From assembly GCA_949283135.1 (NCBI GenBank), contig CASDRM010000041.1, positions 1 to 37,760 on the forward strand: a DNA stretch of 37,760 bases. Reading direction: 5' to 3'. The position numbers and the translations under genes were made by a program. Under the pieces are notes generated by a model, which saw only the letters and a program-made list of their open reading frames with translations, had not been told where the DNA came from and searched no databases. Below are positions 26,056 through 35,203 of this stretch, in pieces. Positions within the stretch are counted from its first letter, which is position 1, and each line of letters begins with the position of its first letter. The stretch comes from an uncultured Ruminococcus sp. (GTDB lineage: Bacteria; Bacillota; Clostridia; Oscillospirales; Ruminococcaceae).

Positions 26056-26424
26056 GTGATACAAATGCAGACAAGACTCAAGGCTGCTGACAACACCGGA
26101 GCCAAGGAGCTCATGTGCATCAGGGTTTTGGGCGGCACACGCAGAAAGTACGCCAACATCGGTGACGTCGTAGTTGCCTCGGTAAAGAAGGCGGCTCCCG
26201 GCGGCATGGTCAAGAAGGGCGACGTTGTAAAAGCAGTAATAGTTCGTTCAGCTAAGGGTCTTCGTCGTGAGGATGGAACCTACATCCGTTTCGACGAGAA
26301 CGCGGCTGTTATAATCAAGGAAGATAAAACACCCAGGGGAACACGTATCTTTGGCCCGGTAGCCAGAGAGCTCAGAGACAATGATTTCGTAAAGATCATG
26401 TCATTGGCCCCCGAGGTACTTTAA
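26056..26424 (+). CDS. rplN: 50S ribosomal protein L14 (uL14)
   Basis: A 122-residue protein forming an intersubunit bridge with h14. It is the first gene of the classical spc segment. Seen: [70 protein letters not shown]. It starts with GTG at 26056, with AAGGAGG 8 nt upstream. The 57-nt gap before it shows no strong promoter. Confidence 0.98.
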   Translation: MIQMQTRLKAADNTGAKELMCIRVLGGTRRKYANIGDVVVASVKKAAPGGMVKKGDVVKAVIVRSAKGLRREDGTYIRFDENAAVIIKEDKTPRGTRIFGPVARELRDNDFVKIMSLAPEVL

Positions 26425-26439
26425 GGAGGAACCGCTAAA

Positions 26440-26763
26440 ATGATGAATAAGATTCATGTCAAGACCGGCGACTCCGTAGTGATACTCAGCGGCAAGGACA
26501 AGGGCAAGCATGGAAAGGTGCTCGCCGTTTCTCCCAAGGAGGGCAAGGTCATCGTTGAGGGCTGCAACATAGCAACCAAGGCGGTCAAGCCCCGCAGAAG
26601 AGGAGAGGCCGGCGGAATCGTCAAGGCTGAGGCAGCAATGTACTCGAGCAAGGTAGCGCTTTTGTGCCCCAAGTGCAATCACGCAACAAGATACGGCGTG
26701 AAGCTTGACGAGGAAGGCAACAAGGTAAGAGTTTGCAAGCACTGCGGTGCTGAGATCAAGTAG
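26440..26763 (+). CDS. rplX: 50S ribosomal protein L24 (uL24) with C-terminal zinc ribbon-like Cys pairs
   Basis: A 107-residue KOW-domain protein that starts 50S assembly. Seen: [26 protein letters not shown] and [26 protein letters not shown]. The C-terminal part carries CPKC and CKHC pairs (around residues 78-81 and 99-102), a probable zinc site present in some Firmicute L24 proteins and absent in B. subtilis. Two successive ATG codons at 26440 and 26443 are possible starts, with AAGGAGG upstream. Confidence 0.96.
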   Translation: MMNKIHVKTGDSVVILSGKDKGKHGKVLAVSPKEGKVIVEGCNIATKAVKPRRRGEAGGIVKAEAAMYSSKVALLCPKCNHATRYGVKLDEEGNKVRVCKHCGAEIK

Positions 26764-26773
26764 GAGGATAAGT

Positions 26774-27313
26774 ATGGCAAGATTAAAAGAACAGTATGTC
26801 AACGAAATAGCTCCTGCGCTTATGAAGAAGTTCGGCTACAAGAACGTCATGCAGATCCCGAAGCTTGACAAGGTAGTCATCAATGTTGCCTGCGGCGAAG
26901 CCAAGGAGAACTCCAAGGTGGTCGACGCCGTTATAAACGACCTCTCTGCGATTACCGGTCAGAAGCCGATCGTCTGCAAGGCTAAGAAGTCGGTTGCTAA
27001 CTTCAAGCTCCGTGAGGGAATGCCCATAGGAGTAAAGGTAACTCTTCGTTCCGACAAGATGTATGAGTTTGTAGACAGGCTCTTCAACGTCGCGTTCCCC
27101 CGTGTGCGTGACTTCAAGGGCATCAACGCCAACTCCTTCGACGGCAGAGGAAACTACTCTACAGGTATCAAGGAGCAGCTTATATTCCCTGAGATCGAGT
27201 TCGACAAGGTAGACAAGGTTCGCGGTATGGATATAAACTTTATCACCACCGCAAAGACCGATGAAGAAGCTAAGGAGCTGCTCACACTGCTCGGCGCTCC
27301 CTTCGCTAAGTAA
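26774..27313 (+). CDS. rplE: 50S ribosomal protein L5 (uL5)
   Basis: A 179-residue 5S rRNA-binding protein of the central protuberance. Seen: [31 protein letters not shown]-type opening, [58 protein letters not shown], and the C-terminal [20 protein letters not shown]. The ATG at 26774 follows TAGGAGG; the longer frame from 26747 would overlap rplX and is rejected. Confidence 0.97.
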   Translation: MARLKEQYVNEIAPALMKKFGYKNVMQIPKLDKVVINVACGEAKENSKVVDAVINDLSAITGQKPIVCKAKKSVANFKLREGMPIGVKVTLRSDKMYEFVDRLFNVAFPRVRDFKGINANSFDGRGNYSTGIKEQLIFPEIEFDKVDKVRGMDINFITTAKTDEEAKELLTLLGAPFAK

Positions 27314-27327
27314 GAGGAGGATACAAG

Positions 27328-27513
27328 ATGGCTAAGAAGGCTATGATTTTGAAGCAGCAGGCTAAGCCTAAGTACTCAACTCGTGCTTACAACAGATGCA
27401 AGATATGCGGAAGACCTCACGCTTACCTGAGAAAGTTCGGCGTATGCCGTATCTGCTTCAGAAAGTTGGCGCACGACGGTCAGATTCCGGGAGTAAAGAA
27501 GGCAAGCTGGTAA
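27328..27513 (+). CDS. rpsZ: 30S ribosomal protein S14, zinc-binding type Z
   Basis: A 61-residue short S14 with a zinc ribbon formed by CKIC and CRIC (C-x2-C ... C-x2-C), the type found in Firmicutes with zinc-dependent S14. Seen: [25 protein letters not shown] and a basic tail. Bacillus genomes often keep a second, zinc-free copy under Zur control; none is present here. The symbol rpsN is also used for this gene. Confidence 0.97.
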   Translation: MAKKAMILKQQAKPKYSTRAYNRCKICGRPHAYLRKFGVCRICFRKLAHDGQIPGVKKASW

Positions 27514-27538
27514 ATTTCAGCAAAGGAGGCAACACAGT

Positions 27539-27937
27539 ATGCAGATTACTGATACGATAGCTGATTTGTTGACGAGAATTCGCAATGCGAGCTCCGCAAA
27601 GCATGCTACAGTAGATATTCCTGCTTCCAACATGAAAAAGGCGATTGTTGAGATCCTTCTGAGCGAAGGCTACATCAAGTCTTATCAGATAGTTGAGGAC
27701 GGCAAGCAGGGTATCATAAGAATCACACTTAAATATGACGAGAACAGAACACCGGTTATCTCCGGCATCAGAAGAGTTTCCAAGCCCGGCCTGAGGATCT
27801 ACTCAAGCTGCGAGGATATGCCCAAGGTCATGAAGGGCCTCGGAGTTGCGATAGTCTCCACCTCCAAGGGCATCATCACCGACAAGCAGGCAAGAGAGCT
27901 CGGTGTCGGCGGCGAAATTCTCGCTTTCGTCTGGTAA
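27539..27937 (+). CDS. rpsH: 30S ribosomal protein S8 (uS8)
   Basis: A 132-residue primary 16S rRNA binder; in E. coli it represses the spc operon by binding mRNA at the rplE start. Seen: [78 protein letters not shown] and the C-terminal [17 protein letters not shown] precedes the ATG. It contains no unusual insertion. Confidence 0.98.
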   Translation: MQITDTIADLLTRIRNASSAKHATVDIPASNMKKAIVEILLSEGYIKSYQIVEDGKQGIIRITLKYDENRTPVISGIRRVSKPGLRIYSSCEDMPKVMKGLGVAIVSTSKGIITDKQARELGVGGEILAFVW

Positions 27938-27949
27938 GGAGGCTAATTT

Positions 27950-28501
27950 ATGTCAAGAATAGGTTTGAAGCCGATTAGCATTCCCTCCGGCGTAAACGTC
28001 AGCGTTGCTGAGGGCAACGTCGTAACCGTCAAGGGTCCCAAGGGCACCCTTACCCAGCAGTTCAGCCACAAGCTCGGCTTCGATGTGCAGGACGGAGTTG
28101 TCCATGTGACTCGTCCCGACGACGAGCCTCAGACCAAGGCTCTCCACGGTCTTACAAGATCGCTGCTTCACAACATGGTTGAAGGCGTCACCAACGGCTA
28201 CTCCAAGACCCTTATCATCGAGGGCGTAGGTTACAGAGCCGCAAAGCAGGGAAAGAACATTGTTCTCAACCTCGGCTACTCTCATCAGGTAACGATAGCT
28301 GAGACTGCGGACATCAAGCTCGAGGTTCCCCAGCCCAACCAGATAGTAGTAAGCGGTATTGACAAGCAGAAGGTAGGTCAGTTTGCCTGCGAAGTCCGCG
28401 CAAAGCGTCCTCCTGAGCCTTACAAGGGCAAGGGTATCCGCTATGACGGCGAGGTTATCATCCGCAAGGAAGGTAAAGCCGGTAAAGGCGCAAAGAAGTA
28501 A
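27950..28501 (+). CDS. rplF: 50S ribosomal protein L6 (uL6)
   Basis: A 183-residue protein of two similar domains near the factor-binding site. Seen: SRIGLKPISIPSGVNVSV, VTVKGPKGTLTQ, the inter-domain VEGVTNGYSKTLIIEGVGYRA, and the C-terminal KRPPEPYKGKGIRYDGEVIIRKEGK. GGAGG precedes the ATG by a short spacer, inside the tightly packed spc segment. Confidence 0.98.
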   Translation: MSRIGLKPISIPSGVNVSVAEGNVVTVKGPKGTLTQQFSHKLGFDVQDGVVHVTRPDDEPQTKALHGLTRSLLHNMVEGVTNGYSKTLIIEGVGYRAAKQGKNIVLNLGYSHQVTIAETADIKLEVPQPNQIVVSGIDKQKVGQFACEVRAKRPPEPYKGKGIRYDGEVIIRKEGKAGKGAKK

Positions 28502-28520
28502 GTAAGGAGAGTAAACAGTT

Positions 28521-28880
28521 ATGGTAAAGTTGATTGACAGAGCCAAGGCGAGAGCTAAAAGGCATGCAAGAGTACGTTCCAAGGTAAACGGAACACCCGA
28601 GTGCCCCCGTCTCAATGTTTTCCGCTCTGCAAAACACATTTATGCTCAGGTTATAGATGATGTTTCAGGTACAACTCTCTGCGCTGCGTCAAGCACCGTC
28701 AAGGGCTTTGAAGGAAACGGCGGAAATGTCGAGGGCGCAAAGAAGGTCGGTCAGATGATCGCTGAGGCATGCAAGGCCAAGGGAATCGAGGAAGTCGTAT
28801 TCGACAGAGGCGGTTATGTATATCACGGACGCATCCAGGCGCTGGCAGACGGCGCTCGCGAGGGCGGACTTAAGTTCTGA
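28521..28880 (+). CDS. rplR: 50S ribosomal protein L18 (uL18)
   Basis: A 119-residue 5S rRNA-binding protein of the central protuberance. Seen: an Arg/Lys-rich opening ([42 protein letters not shown]) and the C-terminal [34 protein letters not shown] lies upstream of the ATG. Its length is typical of the family. Confidence 0.97.
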   Translation: MVKLIDRAKARAKRHARVRSKVNGTPECPRLNVFRSAKHIYAQVIDDVSGTTLCAASSTVKGFEGNGGNVEGAKKVGQMIAEACKAKGIEEVVFDRGGYVYHGRIQALADGAREGGLKF

Positions 28881-28898
28881 TAAGGGAGGTAATTCATT

Positions 28899-29396
28899 TT
28901 GAGTAGAATAGATGCTTCATCAATGGAACTTATTGATACGGTGGTAGCGATTAACCGCGTTTCCAAGACTGTTAAGGGCGGACGTATAATGAAGTTTGCC
29001 GCTTTGGTAGTCGTAGGCGACAAGAACGGCACTGTCGGATTCGGTATCGGAAAGTCGGGCGAAGTTACCGACGCGATAAGAAAGGGCATTGCGGACGCTA
29101 AGAAGAACCTTATCAAGGTTTCACTCAAGGGAACAACAATTCCCCACGAGGTAGTAGGTATATACGGCGCAGGAAGAGTACTTATGAGACCTGCCGCTGC
29201 CGGTACCGGAGTTATCGCGGGCGGACCTGTCCGTTCGGTAATCGAGGCAGCAGGCATCAAGGACATAAGAACCAAGTCCTTAAGGTCCAACAATCCCTGC
29301 AACGTAGTAAGAGCAACCTTTAACGGACTTACCAGCCTCAAGTCTGCCGAGGAAGTGGCAGCCAAGAGAGGCAAGACCGTAAAGGAATTATTCTAA
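28899..29396 (+). CDS. rpsE: 30S ribosomal protein S5 (uS5), TTG start
   Basis: A 165-residue protein at the mRNA entry site, important for accuracy. Seen: [69 protein letters not shown], and [26 protein letters not shown]. The start is a TTG at 28899: it gives the family opening MSRIDA and has GGGAGG about 9 nt upstream. The next ATG (28923) would remove conserved residues. Confidence 0.96.
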   Translation: MSRIDASSMELIDTVVAINRVSKTVKGGRIMKFAALVVVGDKNGTVGFGIGKSGEVTDAIRKGIADAKKNLIKVSLKGTTIPHEVVGIYGAGRVLMRPAAAGTGVIAGGPVRSVIEAAGIKDIRTKSLRSNNPCNVVRATFNGLTSLKSAEEVAAKRGKTVKELF

Positions 29397-29409
29397 GGGG
29401 GAGTAGACT

Positions 29410-29589
29410 ATGGCATCCGTAAAGATCGAGCTCGTAAAGAGCCTTAACGGCAGACTCAAGGATCAGGTCGCTACTGCTAACTCCTTAGGTCTTCGCAAAA
29501 TCGGTGACACAACAGTGCAGCCGGACAACGCACAGACAAAGGGTAAGATTGACAAGATTGTACACCTTATAAAAGTTACCGAAGCATAA
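29410..29589 (+). CDS. rpmD: 50S ribosomal protein L30 (uL30)
   Basis: A small 59-residue gene between rpsE and rplO, the conserved position. The reading frame opens with [12 protein letters not shown] and contains the family blocks [23 protein letters not shown] and the closing [13 protein letters not shown]. The start ATG has GGGGGAG upstream. It was identified by reading the gap between rpsE and rplO. Confidence 0.97.
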   Translation: MASVKIELVKSLNGRLKDQVATANSLGLRKIGDTTVQPDNAQTKGKIDKIVHLIKVTEA

Positions 29590-29612
29590 GAACAAGGAGG
29601 TGCGAATTAACT

Positions 29613-30053
29613 ATGAAACTGCACGATTTGGCACCTGCCGAGGGCTCCTCAAAGGAAGTCAAGAGAATCGGAAGAGGACACGGCTCCGGTCAGGGAAAGA
29701 CAGCAGGAAAAGGACATAAAGGTCAGAACGCTCGTTCGGGCGGCGGAGTAAGACCCGGCTTCGAGGGCGGACAGACCAGACTTGCAAGAAGAATCCCGAA
29801 GAGGGGCTTCAACAACATCTTTGCAGCTAAGTATACGGCAATAAATGTATCCGATCTCGAGAAGTTCGTAGACGGCACCGTTGTTGATACTGAGCTTCTC
29901 GTTGCAGCAGGAGTCGTAAAGAACGGCGGCAACGGAATAAAGGTACTTGGCAACGGAGAGCTCACCAAGAAGCTCACCGTAAAGGCAGCCGCTTATTCTG
30001 CATCCGCAAAGGAGAAGATTGAGAAGGCGGGCGGAGAGGCAGAGGTGATCTAA
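29613..30053 (+). CDS. rplO: 50S ribosomal protein L15 (uL15)
   Basis: A 146-residue late assembly protein that links several rRNA domains. Seen: [56 protein letters not shown], and a C-terminal globular part with [28 protein letters not shown] lies upstream of the ATG. The stop is immediately followed by the secY GTG. Confidence 0.98.
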   Translation: MKLHDLAPAEGSSKEVKRIGRGHGSGQGKTAGKGHKGQNARSGGGVRPGFEGGQTRLARRIPKRGFNNIFAAKYTAINVSDLEKFVDGTVVDTELLVAAGVVKNGGNGIKVLGNGELTKKLTVKAAAYSASAKEKIEKAGGEAEVI

Positions 30054-31349
30054 GTGTTTGAAACATTGCGAAATGCCTGGAAGGTTAAGGATCTGCGCAG
30101 TAAGATTTTATACACTCTTCTGATCATTGTGATATACAGGCTGGGCGGTTACATTCCGGTTCCCTTCCTCGACGCTACGGCGATTCAGGAAATGATAAGC
30201 GGAAGCAACAACATCTTCAGCTATCTGAACACCCTTTCCGGCGGCACATTCGGAAGAGCTACAATTCTGTGCCTTTCAATTTCACCTTACATCAACGCTC
30301 AGATTATCATTCAGCTTCTCACCTTCGCGATTCCCGCGCTCGAAAGACTCGCCAAGGAGGGCGATGCGGGAAGAAGGAAGCTTTCACAAATCACAAAGTA
30401 TTCGACCTTGGGCATAGCCATAATCCAGTCCTGGGGCTACTATATAGCTCTTAAGAACCAGGGTGCTCTTACCTACACCACCGGATTCTCAAAGGTCTTG
30501 GCTCAGATAGTCATCATCGCCTGCTTTACTGCCGGCGCAATGCTGGTCATCTGGCTCGGCTCTCTTATCGACAAGAAGGGAATAGGAAACGGAATATCAA
30601 TGCTCCTCTTTGCGGGAATTATAGCCGACATTCCTAACTCCTTCGGAGCTGCGTTCAGCTACCTTGCCGGAACGGGCGAGGCGCTCCAGATAGCTCTTAT
30701 TCCGATAATAGTAATCATCTTTATCCTCATGATAGCGTTCATCATCTTCATGGATAACGCCGAGAGAAGGATCCCTATCCAGTACGCCAAGCGCGTTGTT
30801 GGAAGAAAGATGTACGGCGGACAGAGCACATATCTTCCGATAAAGATCGCCATGGCGGGAGTTCTTCCCATCATCTTCGCGATGAGCTTCATGTCTATCC
30901 CGCAGACCATCGAGATGTTTACCGGAGAACCGGAGGCGGGGACTTTCTGGTACGGCTTCCTCAGAGTGTTCAGCTACACTCACCCGGTATACGCGACGCT
31001 TTACTTTATCCTCATAATCCTGTTCAGCTACTTCTATGTTTCAATGCAGTATAACCCTGTAGAGATAGCCAATAATCTTCGTCAGAACAACGGCGGAATC
31101 CCCGGAATACGTCCCGGCGCTCCCACCGCCGAGTACATCACAAGGGTGCTTTCAAAGCTCATTCTTGTAGGTGCGCTCTTCTTAGGAGTTATCGCGATAT
31201 TCCCGATATTCTTCGCTCAGATAACCGGCGTAGGCAATCTGGCTCTCGGCGGAACTTCGATACTCATCGTAGTCAGCGTAGCTCTCGAAACAGTTCGTCA
31301 GCTCGAGTCTCAGATTATGATGAGACATCACAAGGGATTCCTGGAGTAA
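30054..31349 (+). CDS. secY: SecY, pore subunit of the Sec translocase
   Basis: A 431-residue membrane protein with about ten transmembrane helices that forms the protein-conducting channel driven by SecA (also encoded in this window). Seen: FRIPVP-like IYRLGGYIPVP in the first helix, FGRATILCLSISPYINAQIIIQLL for helix 2, REGDAGRRK-type KEGDAGRRKLSQITKYSTL cytoplasmic loop, GNGISMLLFAGI, NAERRIPIQYAKRVVG in the ribosome-contact loop, and PGIRPGAPTAEYI in the last loop. The GTG start directly abuts the rplO stop, with GGTGAT inside rplO. Translation coupled to L15. Confidence 0.98.
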   Translation: MFETLRNAWKVKDLRSKILYTLLIIVIYRLGGYIPVPFLDATAIQEMISGSNNIFSYLNTLSGGTFGRATILCLSISPYINAQIIIQLLTFAIPALERLAKEGDAGRRKLSQITKYSTLGIAIIQSWGYYIALKNQGALTYTTGFSKVLAQIVIIACFTAGAMLVIWLGSLIDKKGIGNGISMLLFAGIIADIPNSFGAAFSYLAGTGEALQIALIPIIVIIFILMIAFIIFMDNAERRIPIQYAKRVVGRKMYGGQSTYLPIKIAMAGVLPIIFAMSFMSIPQTIEMFTGEPEAGTFWYGFLRVFSYTHPVYATLYFILIILFSYFYVSMQYNPVEIANNLRQNNGGIPGIRPGAPTAEYITRVLSKLILVGALFLGVIAIFPIFFAQITGVGNLALGGTSILIVVSVALETVRQLESQIMMRHHKGFLE

Positions 31350-31369
31350 TCAAGTAATTCTGCGGCAAG

Positions 31370-31433
31370 CATGTAAATTTACATGACAGACATAACTGAT
31401 TCAGTTCGGCTGCTGCTTATAAGCGGCAAGCCG
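31370..31433 (+). other. Palindrome and long hairpin in the secY-adk gap
   Basis: A perfect 16-bp palindrome CATGTAAATTTACATG (31370-31385) is followed by a 12-bp stem with one bulge spanning 31407-31433 (CGGCT..GCTT pairing with AAGC..AGCCG). The gap is 109 nt, in an operon where neighbours lie within about 25 nt. The palindrome could be an operator or a hairpin in RNA; no U-run follows either element. Confidence 0.45.
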
Positions 31434-31458
31434 GGCGTGACCTTGAAAGGAGAGTAAT

Positions 31459-32091
31459 ATGAACCTGATTTTATTAGGTGCTCCCGGAGCGGGAAAAGGC
31501 ACACAGGCGGAGGTGATCTGCAAGGCTAAGGGAATACCCGCGATCTCCACAGGCAACATGTTAAGAGAAGCAGTTAAGAACGGCACTCCGAGCGGACTTG
31601 CGGCAAAGAGCTATATGGACGCCGGCGCGCTTGTTCCCGACGAGGTTGTTATCGGCATACTCAAGGACAGGATCGCTCAGGACGATTGTAAAAACGGCTT
31701 CATTTTGGATGGCTTTCCCCGCACGGTGCCTCAGGCAGAGGCGCTGGACAGGATGGGAGTCACCATCGACAAGGTCATAGAAATTTATGTTCCGGACGAA
31801 ACGATAGCCAAGAGGCTTTCCGGCAGAAGAGTTTGCGAGAAGTGCGGAAATTCTTACCATGTAGACTACAAGCCCTCCAAGGTAGAGGGAGTGTGCGACG
31901 CCTGCGGCGGCAAGCTTGTTATCCGCAAGGACGACGAGCCGGCGACCGTTTTAGACAGGCTGAGAGTTTACCACGAGAAGACCGCTCCTCTCAAGGACTT
32001 CTACTTTGCGCAGGGCAAGCTTCAGACCGTAGAAGGTCAGGAAGACGTTTCTGAGACATCAAAGCTCACACTTGCAGCTTTAGAGGCGTAA
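31459..32091 (+). CDS. adk: Adenylate kinase, zinc-LID form
   Basis: A 210-residue enzyme that interconverts ATP and AMP with two ADP. Seen: P-loop GAPGAGKGT (residues 7-15), the AMP-binding [10 protein letters not shown] segment, [12 protein letters not shown], and the LID domain with four cysteines (CEKC and CDAC) for a structural zinc, typical of Gram-positive long-type kinases. [14 protein letters not shown] is also conserved. AAAGGAGAG precedes the ATG. It sits in its classic position between secY and map. Confidence 0.98.
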   Translation: MNLILLGAPGAGKGTQAEVICKAKGIPAISTGNMLREAVKNGTPSGLAAKSYMDAGALVPDEVVIGILKDRIAQDDCKNGFILDGFPRTVPQAEALDRMGVTIDKVIEIYVPDETIAKRLSGRRVCEKCGNSYHVDYKPSKVEGVCDACGGKLVIRKDDEPATVLDRLRVYHEKTAPLKDFYFAQGKLQTVEGQEDVSETSKLTLAALEA

Positions 32092-32092
32092 A

Positions 32093-32845
32093 TTGATAAG
32101 TATTAAATCTGCAAAGGATCTTGCCAAAATGCGCAAGGCAGGTGCCATTACCGCGGGAGCGCTCGAGGCTGCCGCCAAGGCGATTCACCCCGGAATGAGC
32201 ACCAAGGAGCTGGATAAGGTTATACACAACTATATAACCTCCCACGGCGCCAAGCCCTCGTTTTTGGGCTACGCGGGCTATCCCGCATCGGCGTGCATAT
32301 CTGTAAACGACACCGTGATACACGGCATTCCCTCGGCTCATGAGAAGCTCAAGGAGGGTGACATCGTATCGGTGGATGTGGGAGCTTATATAGACGGCTT
32401 CCACGGCGACGCCACAAAGACATTTATGGTCGGCGAGGTATCGCCGGTAGCTAAGGCACTGCTTTCCTCGACGGAGGAAAGCCTGATGCTCGCCATTTCG
32501 ATGGCGAAGCCGGGAATTAGGATAGGTGACCTGTCCGCGGCTATTCAGGAGTACAACGAGTCAAGAGGCTTCGGCGTTGTCCGCGAATATGTGGGACACG
32601 GAGTCGGCTCCGAGCTCCATGAAGAGCCTGAGGTTCCCAACTTCGGCAGAGCGGGGCACGGCGTAAGGCTGGTTCCCGGTCTGGTAATAGCGATTGAGCC
32701 TATGATAACCGAGGGCAGTCCGAGGGTGAAATCCCTTTCGGACGGCTGGACGGTAAAGACTGTAGACGGCTCGCTCGCGGCGCATTTTGAACACACAATC
32801 GCAATAACGCCGGATGGTGCGGTAATACTCACCTTACCCGAATAG
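32093..32845 (+). CDS. map: Methionine aminopeptidase, type I, TTG start
   Basis: A 250-residue cytosolic metalloprotease that removes the initiator Met from nascent proteins. The two-metal site ligands are all present: Asp in SVDVGAYIDG, Asp in FHGDATKTF, His in EYVGHGVGSELH, and Glu in IAIEPMITEG plus the final Glu-side HFEHTIAIT. The fold and length match type Ia, the short form without an SH3 extension. It starts with TTG at 32093, two bases after the adk stop, with AGAGG inside the adk end; the resulting MISIKSAKDLAKMRKAG matches the family opening. Confidence 0.96.
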   Translation: MISIKSAKDLAKMRKAGAITAGALEAAAKAIHPGMSTKELDKVIHNYITSHGAKPSFLGYAGYPASACISVNDTVIHGIPSAHEKLKEGDIVSVDVGAYIDGFHGDATKTFMVGEVSPVAKALLSSTEESLMLAISMAKPGIRIGDLSAAIQEYNESRGFGVVREYVGHGVGSELHEEPEVPNFGRAGHGVRLVPGLVIAIEPMITEGSPRVKSLSDGWTVKTVDGSLAAHFEHTIAITPDGAVILTLPE

Positions 32846-32855
32846 GAGGGCGTTT

Positions 32856-33104
32856 GTGAATACAGTCAAAGGCATGGTGGTCAAGTCCACAGCCGGCAGG
32901 GACAGCGGCGGGTATTTCGTTGCGACGGAGGTCTGTGACGACAGGATCCTGATAGCGGACGGCGGGGAGCGACCTCTTGAAAGACCCAAGAAGAAGAACC
33001 CCAAGCATATAAGTCCGACAGGCATGAGAATTGACACCGACGGCTTGACGAACAAAAGGCTCAGAAGGCTCCTTGGCGAGCTTCTGAGCAAGGCCGAGAC
33101 CTGA
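32856..33104 (+). CDS. KOW-domain RNA-binding protein between map and infA
   Basis: An 82-residue basic protein of the L14e-like/KOW family that is regularly found between map and infA in clostridial ribosomal operons. Seen: MVVKSTAGRDSGGYFVATEVCDDRILIADGGERPLERPKKKNPKHI, a KOW-like beta barrel (residues 6-30) and a highly basic middle. The start is GTG at 32856, with TAGGAGGGC upstream. RNA or ribosome binding is predicted, but a defined function is not known to me. Confidence 0.85.
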   Translation: MNTVKGMVVKSTAGRDSGGYFVATEVCDDRILIADGGERPLERPKKKNPKHISPTGMRIDTDGLTNKRLRRLLGELLSKAET

Positions 33105-33130
33105 CGAGATGAAAGGAAATAGTGATAACA

Positions 33131-33516
<386 letters not shown>

Positions 33517-33545
33517 TAAGAGTTAATGGAGGTGCCCATAAGAAT

Positions 33546-33914
33546 ATGGCTCGTATAGCAAGTATAGACCTTCCAAGAGAAAAGAGAATCGAAGCGGCTC
33601 TCACATACATCTATGGAATAGGTCAGCCTACAGCGGCTAAGATCTGCAAGGAGACTGGAGTAGATCCCGACATCAGAGTCAAGGATATTTCCGAGGACGA
33701 TGTTGCGAAACTCCGTGAGTATATCGATAAGCATCTTATCGTTGAGGGCGACAAGCGCAGAGAGGTACAGCTCAACATCAAGAGACTCATCGAGGTTGGC
33801 TGCTACCGCGGAACACGTCACCGCAAGGGACTTCCCGTAAGAGGTCAGAGAACCAAGACCAACGCGAGAACCCGCAAGGGACCCAAGAAGACTATCGCCA
33901 ATAAGAAGAAGTAA
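33546..33914 (+). CDS. rpsM: 30S ribosomal protein S13 (uS13)
   Basis: A 122-residue protein of the 30S head that touches L5 and P-site tRNA. Seen: [65 protein letters not shown] and a basic tail. GGAGG is 13 nt upstream of the ATG, an unusually long spacing, as in infA; no better start is apparent. Confidence 0.98.
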   Translation: MARIASIDLPREKRIEAALTYIYGIGQPTAAKICKETGVDPDIRVKDISEDDVAKLREYIDKHLIVEGDKRREVQLNIKRLIEVGCYRGTRHRKGLPVRGQRTKTNARTRKGPKKTIANKKK

Positions 33915-33929
33915 GGAGGGATATGAGAC

Positions 33930-34337
33930 ATGGCTCAGAATAAGACTGCTTCAAAGAAGACGGTTGTACGCCGCCGCAAGGAAAGAAAGAACATTGAACA
34001 GGGACAGGTTCATATCCAGTCCACTTTCAACAACACCATCGTGACCATCACCGATATGCAGGGCAACGCTATTTCATGGGCGTCCGCCGGCGGACTCGGC
34101 TTCAGAGGCTCAAAGAAGTCTACCCCCTTCGCAGCTCAGACAGCGGCTGAGACAGCGGCAAGAGCGGCAAAGGAGCACGGTCTTAAGATCGTAGAAGTAT
34201 ATGTAAAGGGACCCGGTCAGGGAAGAGAAGCTGCTATCAGAGCTCTTCAGTCCGAGGAGCTCGAGGTAAGACTCATCAAGGACGTTACCCCCATTCCTCA
34301 CAACGGCTGCCGTCCTCCCAAGCGCCGCAGAGTATAG
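33930..34337 (+). CDS. rpsK: 30S ribosomal protein S11 (uS11)
   Basis: A 135-residue platform protein near the E site. Seen: [56 protein letters not shown]-type core and the C-terminal [19 protein letters not shown] block (here [10 protein letters not shown]). AAGGAGG precedes the ATG. A 120-nt gap with hairpins separates it from rpsD. Confidence 0.98.
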   Translation: MAQNKTASKKTVVRRRKERKNIEQGQVHIQSTFNNTIVTITDMQGNAISWASAGGLGFRGSKKSTPFAAQTAAETAARAAKEHGLKIVEVYVKGPGQGREAAIRALQSEELEVRLIKDVTPIPHNGCRPPKRRRV

Positions 34338-34388
34338 TTTCATGCTCTTGGGCGAAAGCTTTACGAACTTAAGATAAGACACACGCTA

Positions 34389-34429
34389 CCGAGTTTACAA
34401 AGTTTACTCGGCGTCGGGGCACGCCCCGA
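34389..34429 (+). other. Two hairpins in the rpsK-rpsD gap
   Basis: CCGAGT/ACTCGG (34389-34394 and 34406-34411) is followed at once by TCGGGG/CCCCGA with a 4-nt loop (34414-34429). The gap before rpsD is 120 nt. No U-run follows, so termination is unlikely. S4 is a known mRNA-binding autorepressor in other bacteria, so a translational operator for S4 is one possibility. Confidence 0.4.
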
Positions 34430-34457
34430 TACTATTTAGAAAACGGAGGAAATTATA

Positions 34458-35054
34458 ATGGCACTCAATAAAGAACCCATACTTAAAAAGTGCAAGTCCC
34501 TCGGCATCAGCCCGATGGTAATGGGAGTTGCTAAGGAAACCAAGAGAGACCCCAAGGCAAACGTAAGGAAGAAGGAGTCTGAGTACGCCAGACAGCTCAA
34601 GGAAAAGCAGAAGCTCAAGTTCATTTACGGCGTTCTCGAGAACCAGTTCAGACACATCTATGAGAGAGCGGAGAAGATGGAGGGTCAGGCAGGTGCTAAC
34701 CTTCTCACCCTTTTGGAACTCAGACTTGACAACGTAGCCTTCAGAATGGGTCTTTCGATGACAAGACGCGAGGCAAGACAGCTCGTTTCTCACGGTCACT
34801 TCAATGTGAACGGCGCAAGAGTTGATATCCCCTCATACAGGGTCAAGGTCGGAGACGTCATCTCCCTGAGAGAGAACTCCAAGAAGAGCGTTAAGTTTAA
34901 GGAGATAGTTGAGGCTACCAACGGCAGACTTATCCCCACATGGCTCGAGGTAGACAAGGATAACCTCACCACTAAGGTCACAAGACTTCCCGTCAAGGAA
35001 GATCTCGACTATGAGGTAGAGGAGCACATGATCGTCGAGCTGTACTCCAAGTAA
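34458..35054 (+). CDS. rpsD: 30S ribosomal protein S4 (uS4), zinc-free (C-minus) type
   Basis: A 198-residue primary 16S rRNA binder that also regulates its own operon in several bacteria. Seen: the S4 domain MTRREARQLVSHGHFNVNGARVDIPSYRVKVGD near residues 96-130, and the terminal VTRLPVKEDLDYEVEEHMIVELYSK. The N-terminal four-Cys zinc cluster of C-plus S4 is absent: only one Cys is present in that region. The gene lies in the alpha segment before rpoA, unlike the separate rpsD of B. subtilis. AACGGAGG precedes the ATG. Confidence 0.98.
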   Translation: MALNKEPILKKCKSLGISPMVMGVAKETKRDPKANVRKKESEYARQLKEKQKLKFIYGVLENQFRHIYERAEKMEGQAGANLLTLLELRLDNVAFRMGLSMTRREARQLVSHGHFNVNGARVDIPSYRVKVGDVISLRENSKKSVKFKEIVEATNGRLIPTWLEVDKDNLTTKVTRLPVKEDLDYEVEEHMIVELYSK

Positions 35055-35094
35055 TATTAAGCTTATTCTTGAAAACAGTACATTCTTGCTTAAA

Positions 35095-35178
35095 GCGTTG
35101 GTGGGGTTATCCCGCCAATGCCTCAGCGAGCGTCCACGGGAGGGCAGACCGGCGCTTCGGCTATTTGCCATGTGCCGG
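35095..35178 (+). other. Structured gap between rpsD and rpoA
   Basis: The gap is 149 nt. GCGTTGGTGGG (35095-35105) pairs with CCCGCCAATGC (35111-35121), 11 bp with two G-U positions, around loop GTTAT. Then CCGGC (35149-35153) can pair with GCCGG (35174-35178), enclosing a GC-TTCG-GC mini-hairpin (35154-35161). TTAAGC just after the rpsD stop could pair with GCTTAA beside the rpoA ribosome binding site. No U-run follows, so these are not terminators. A regulatory or processing role is inference. Confidence 0.45.
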
Positions 35179-35203
35179 CGACCGAAAAGAAACGGAGGCT
35201 TAA

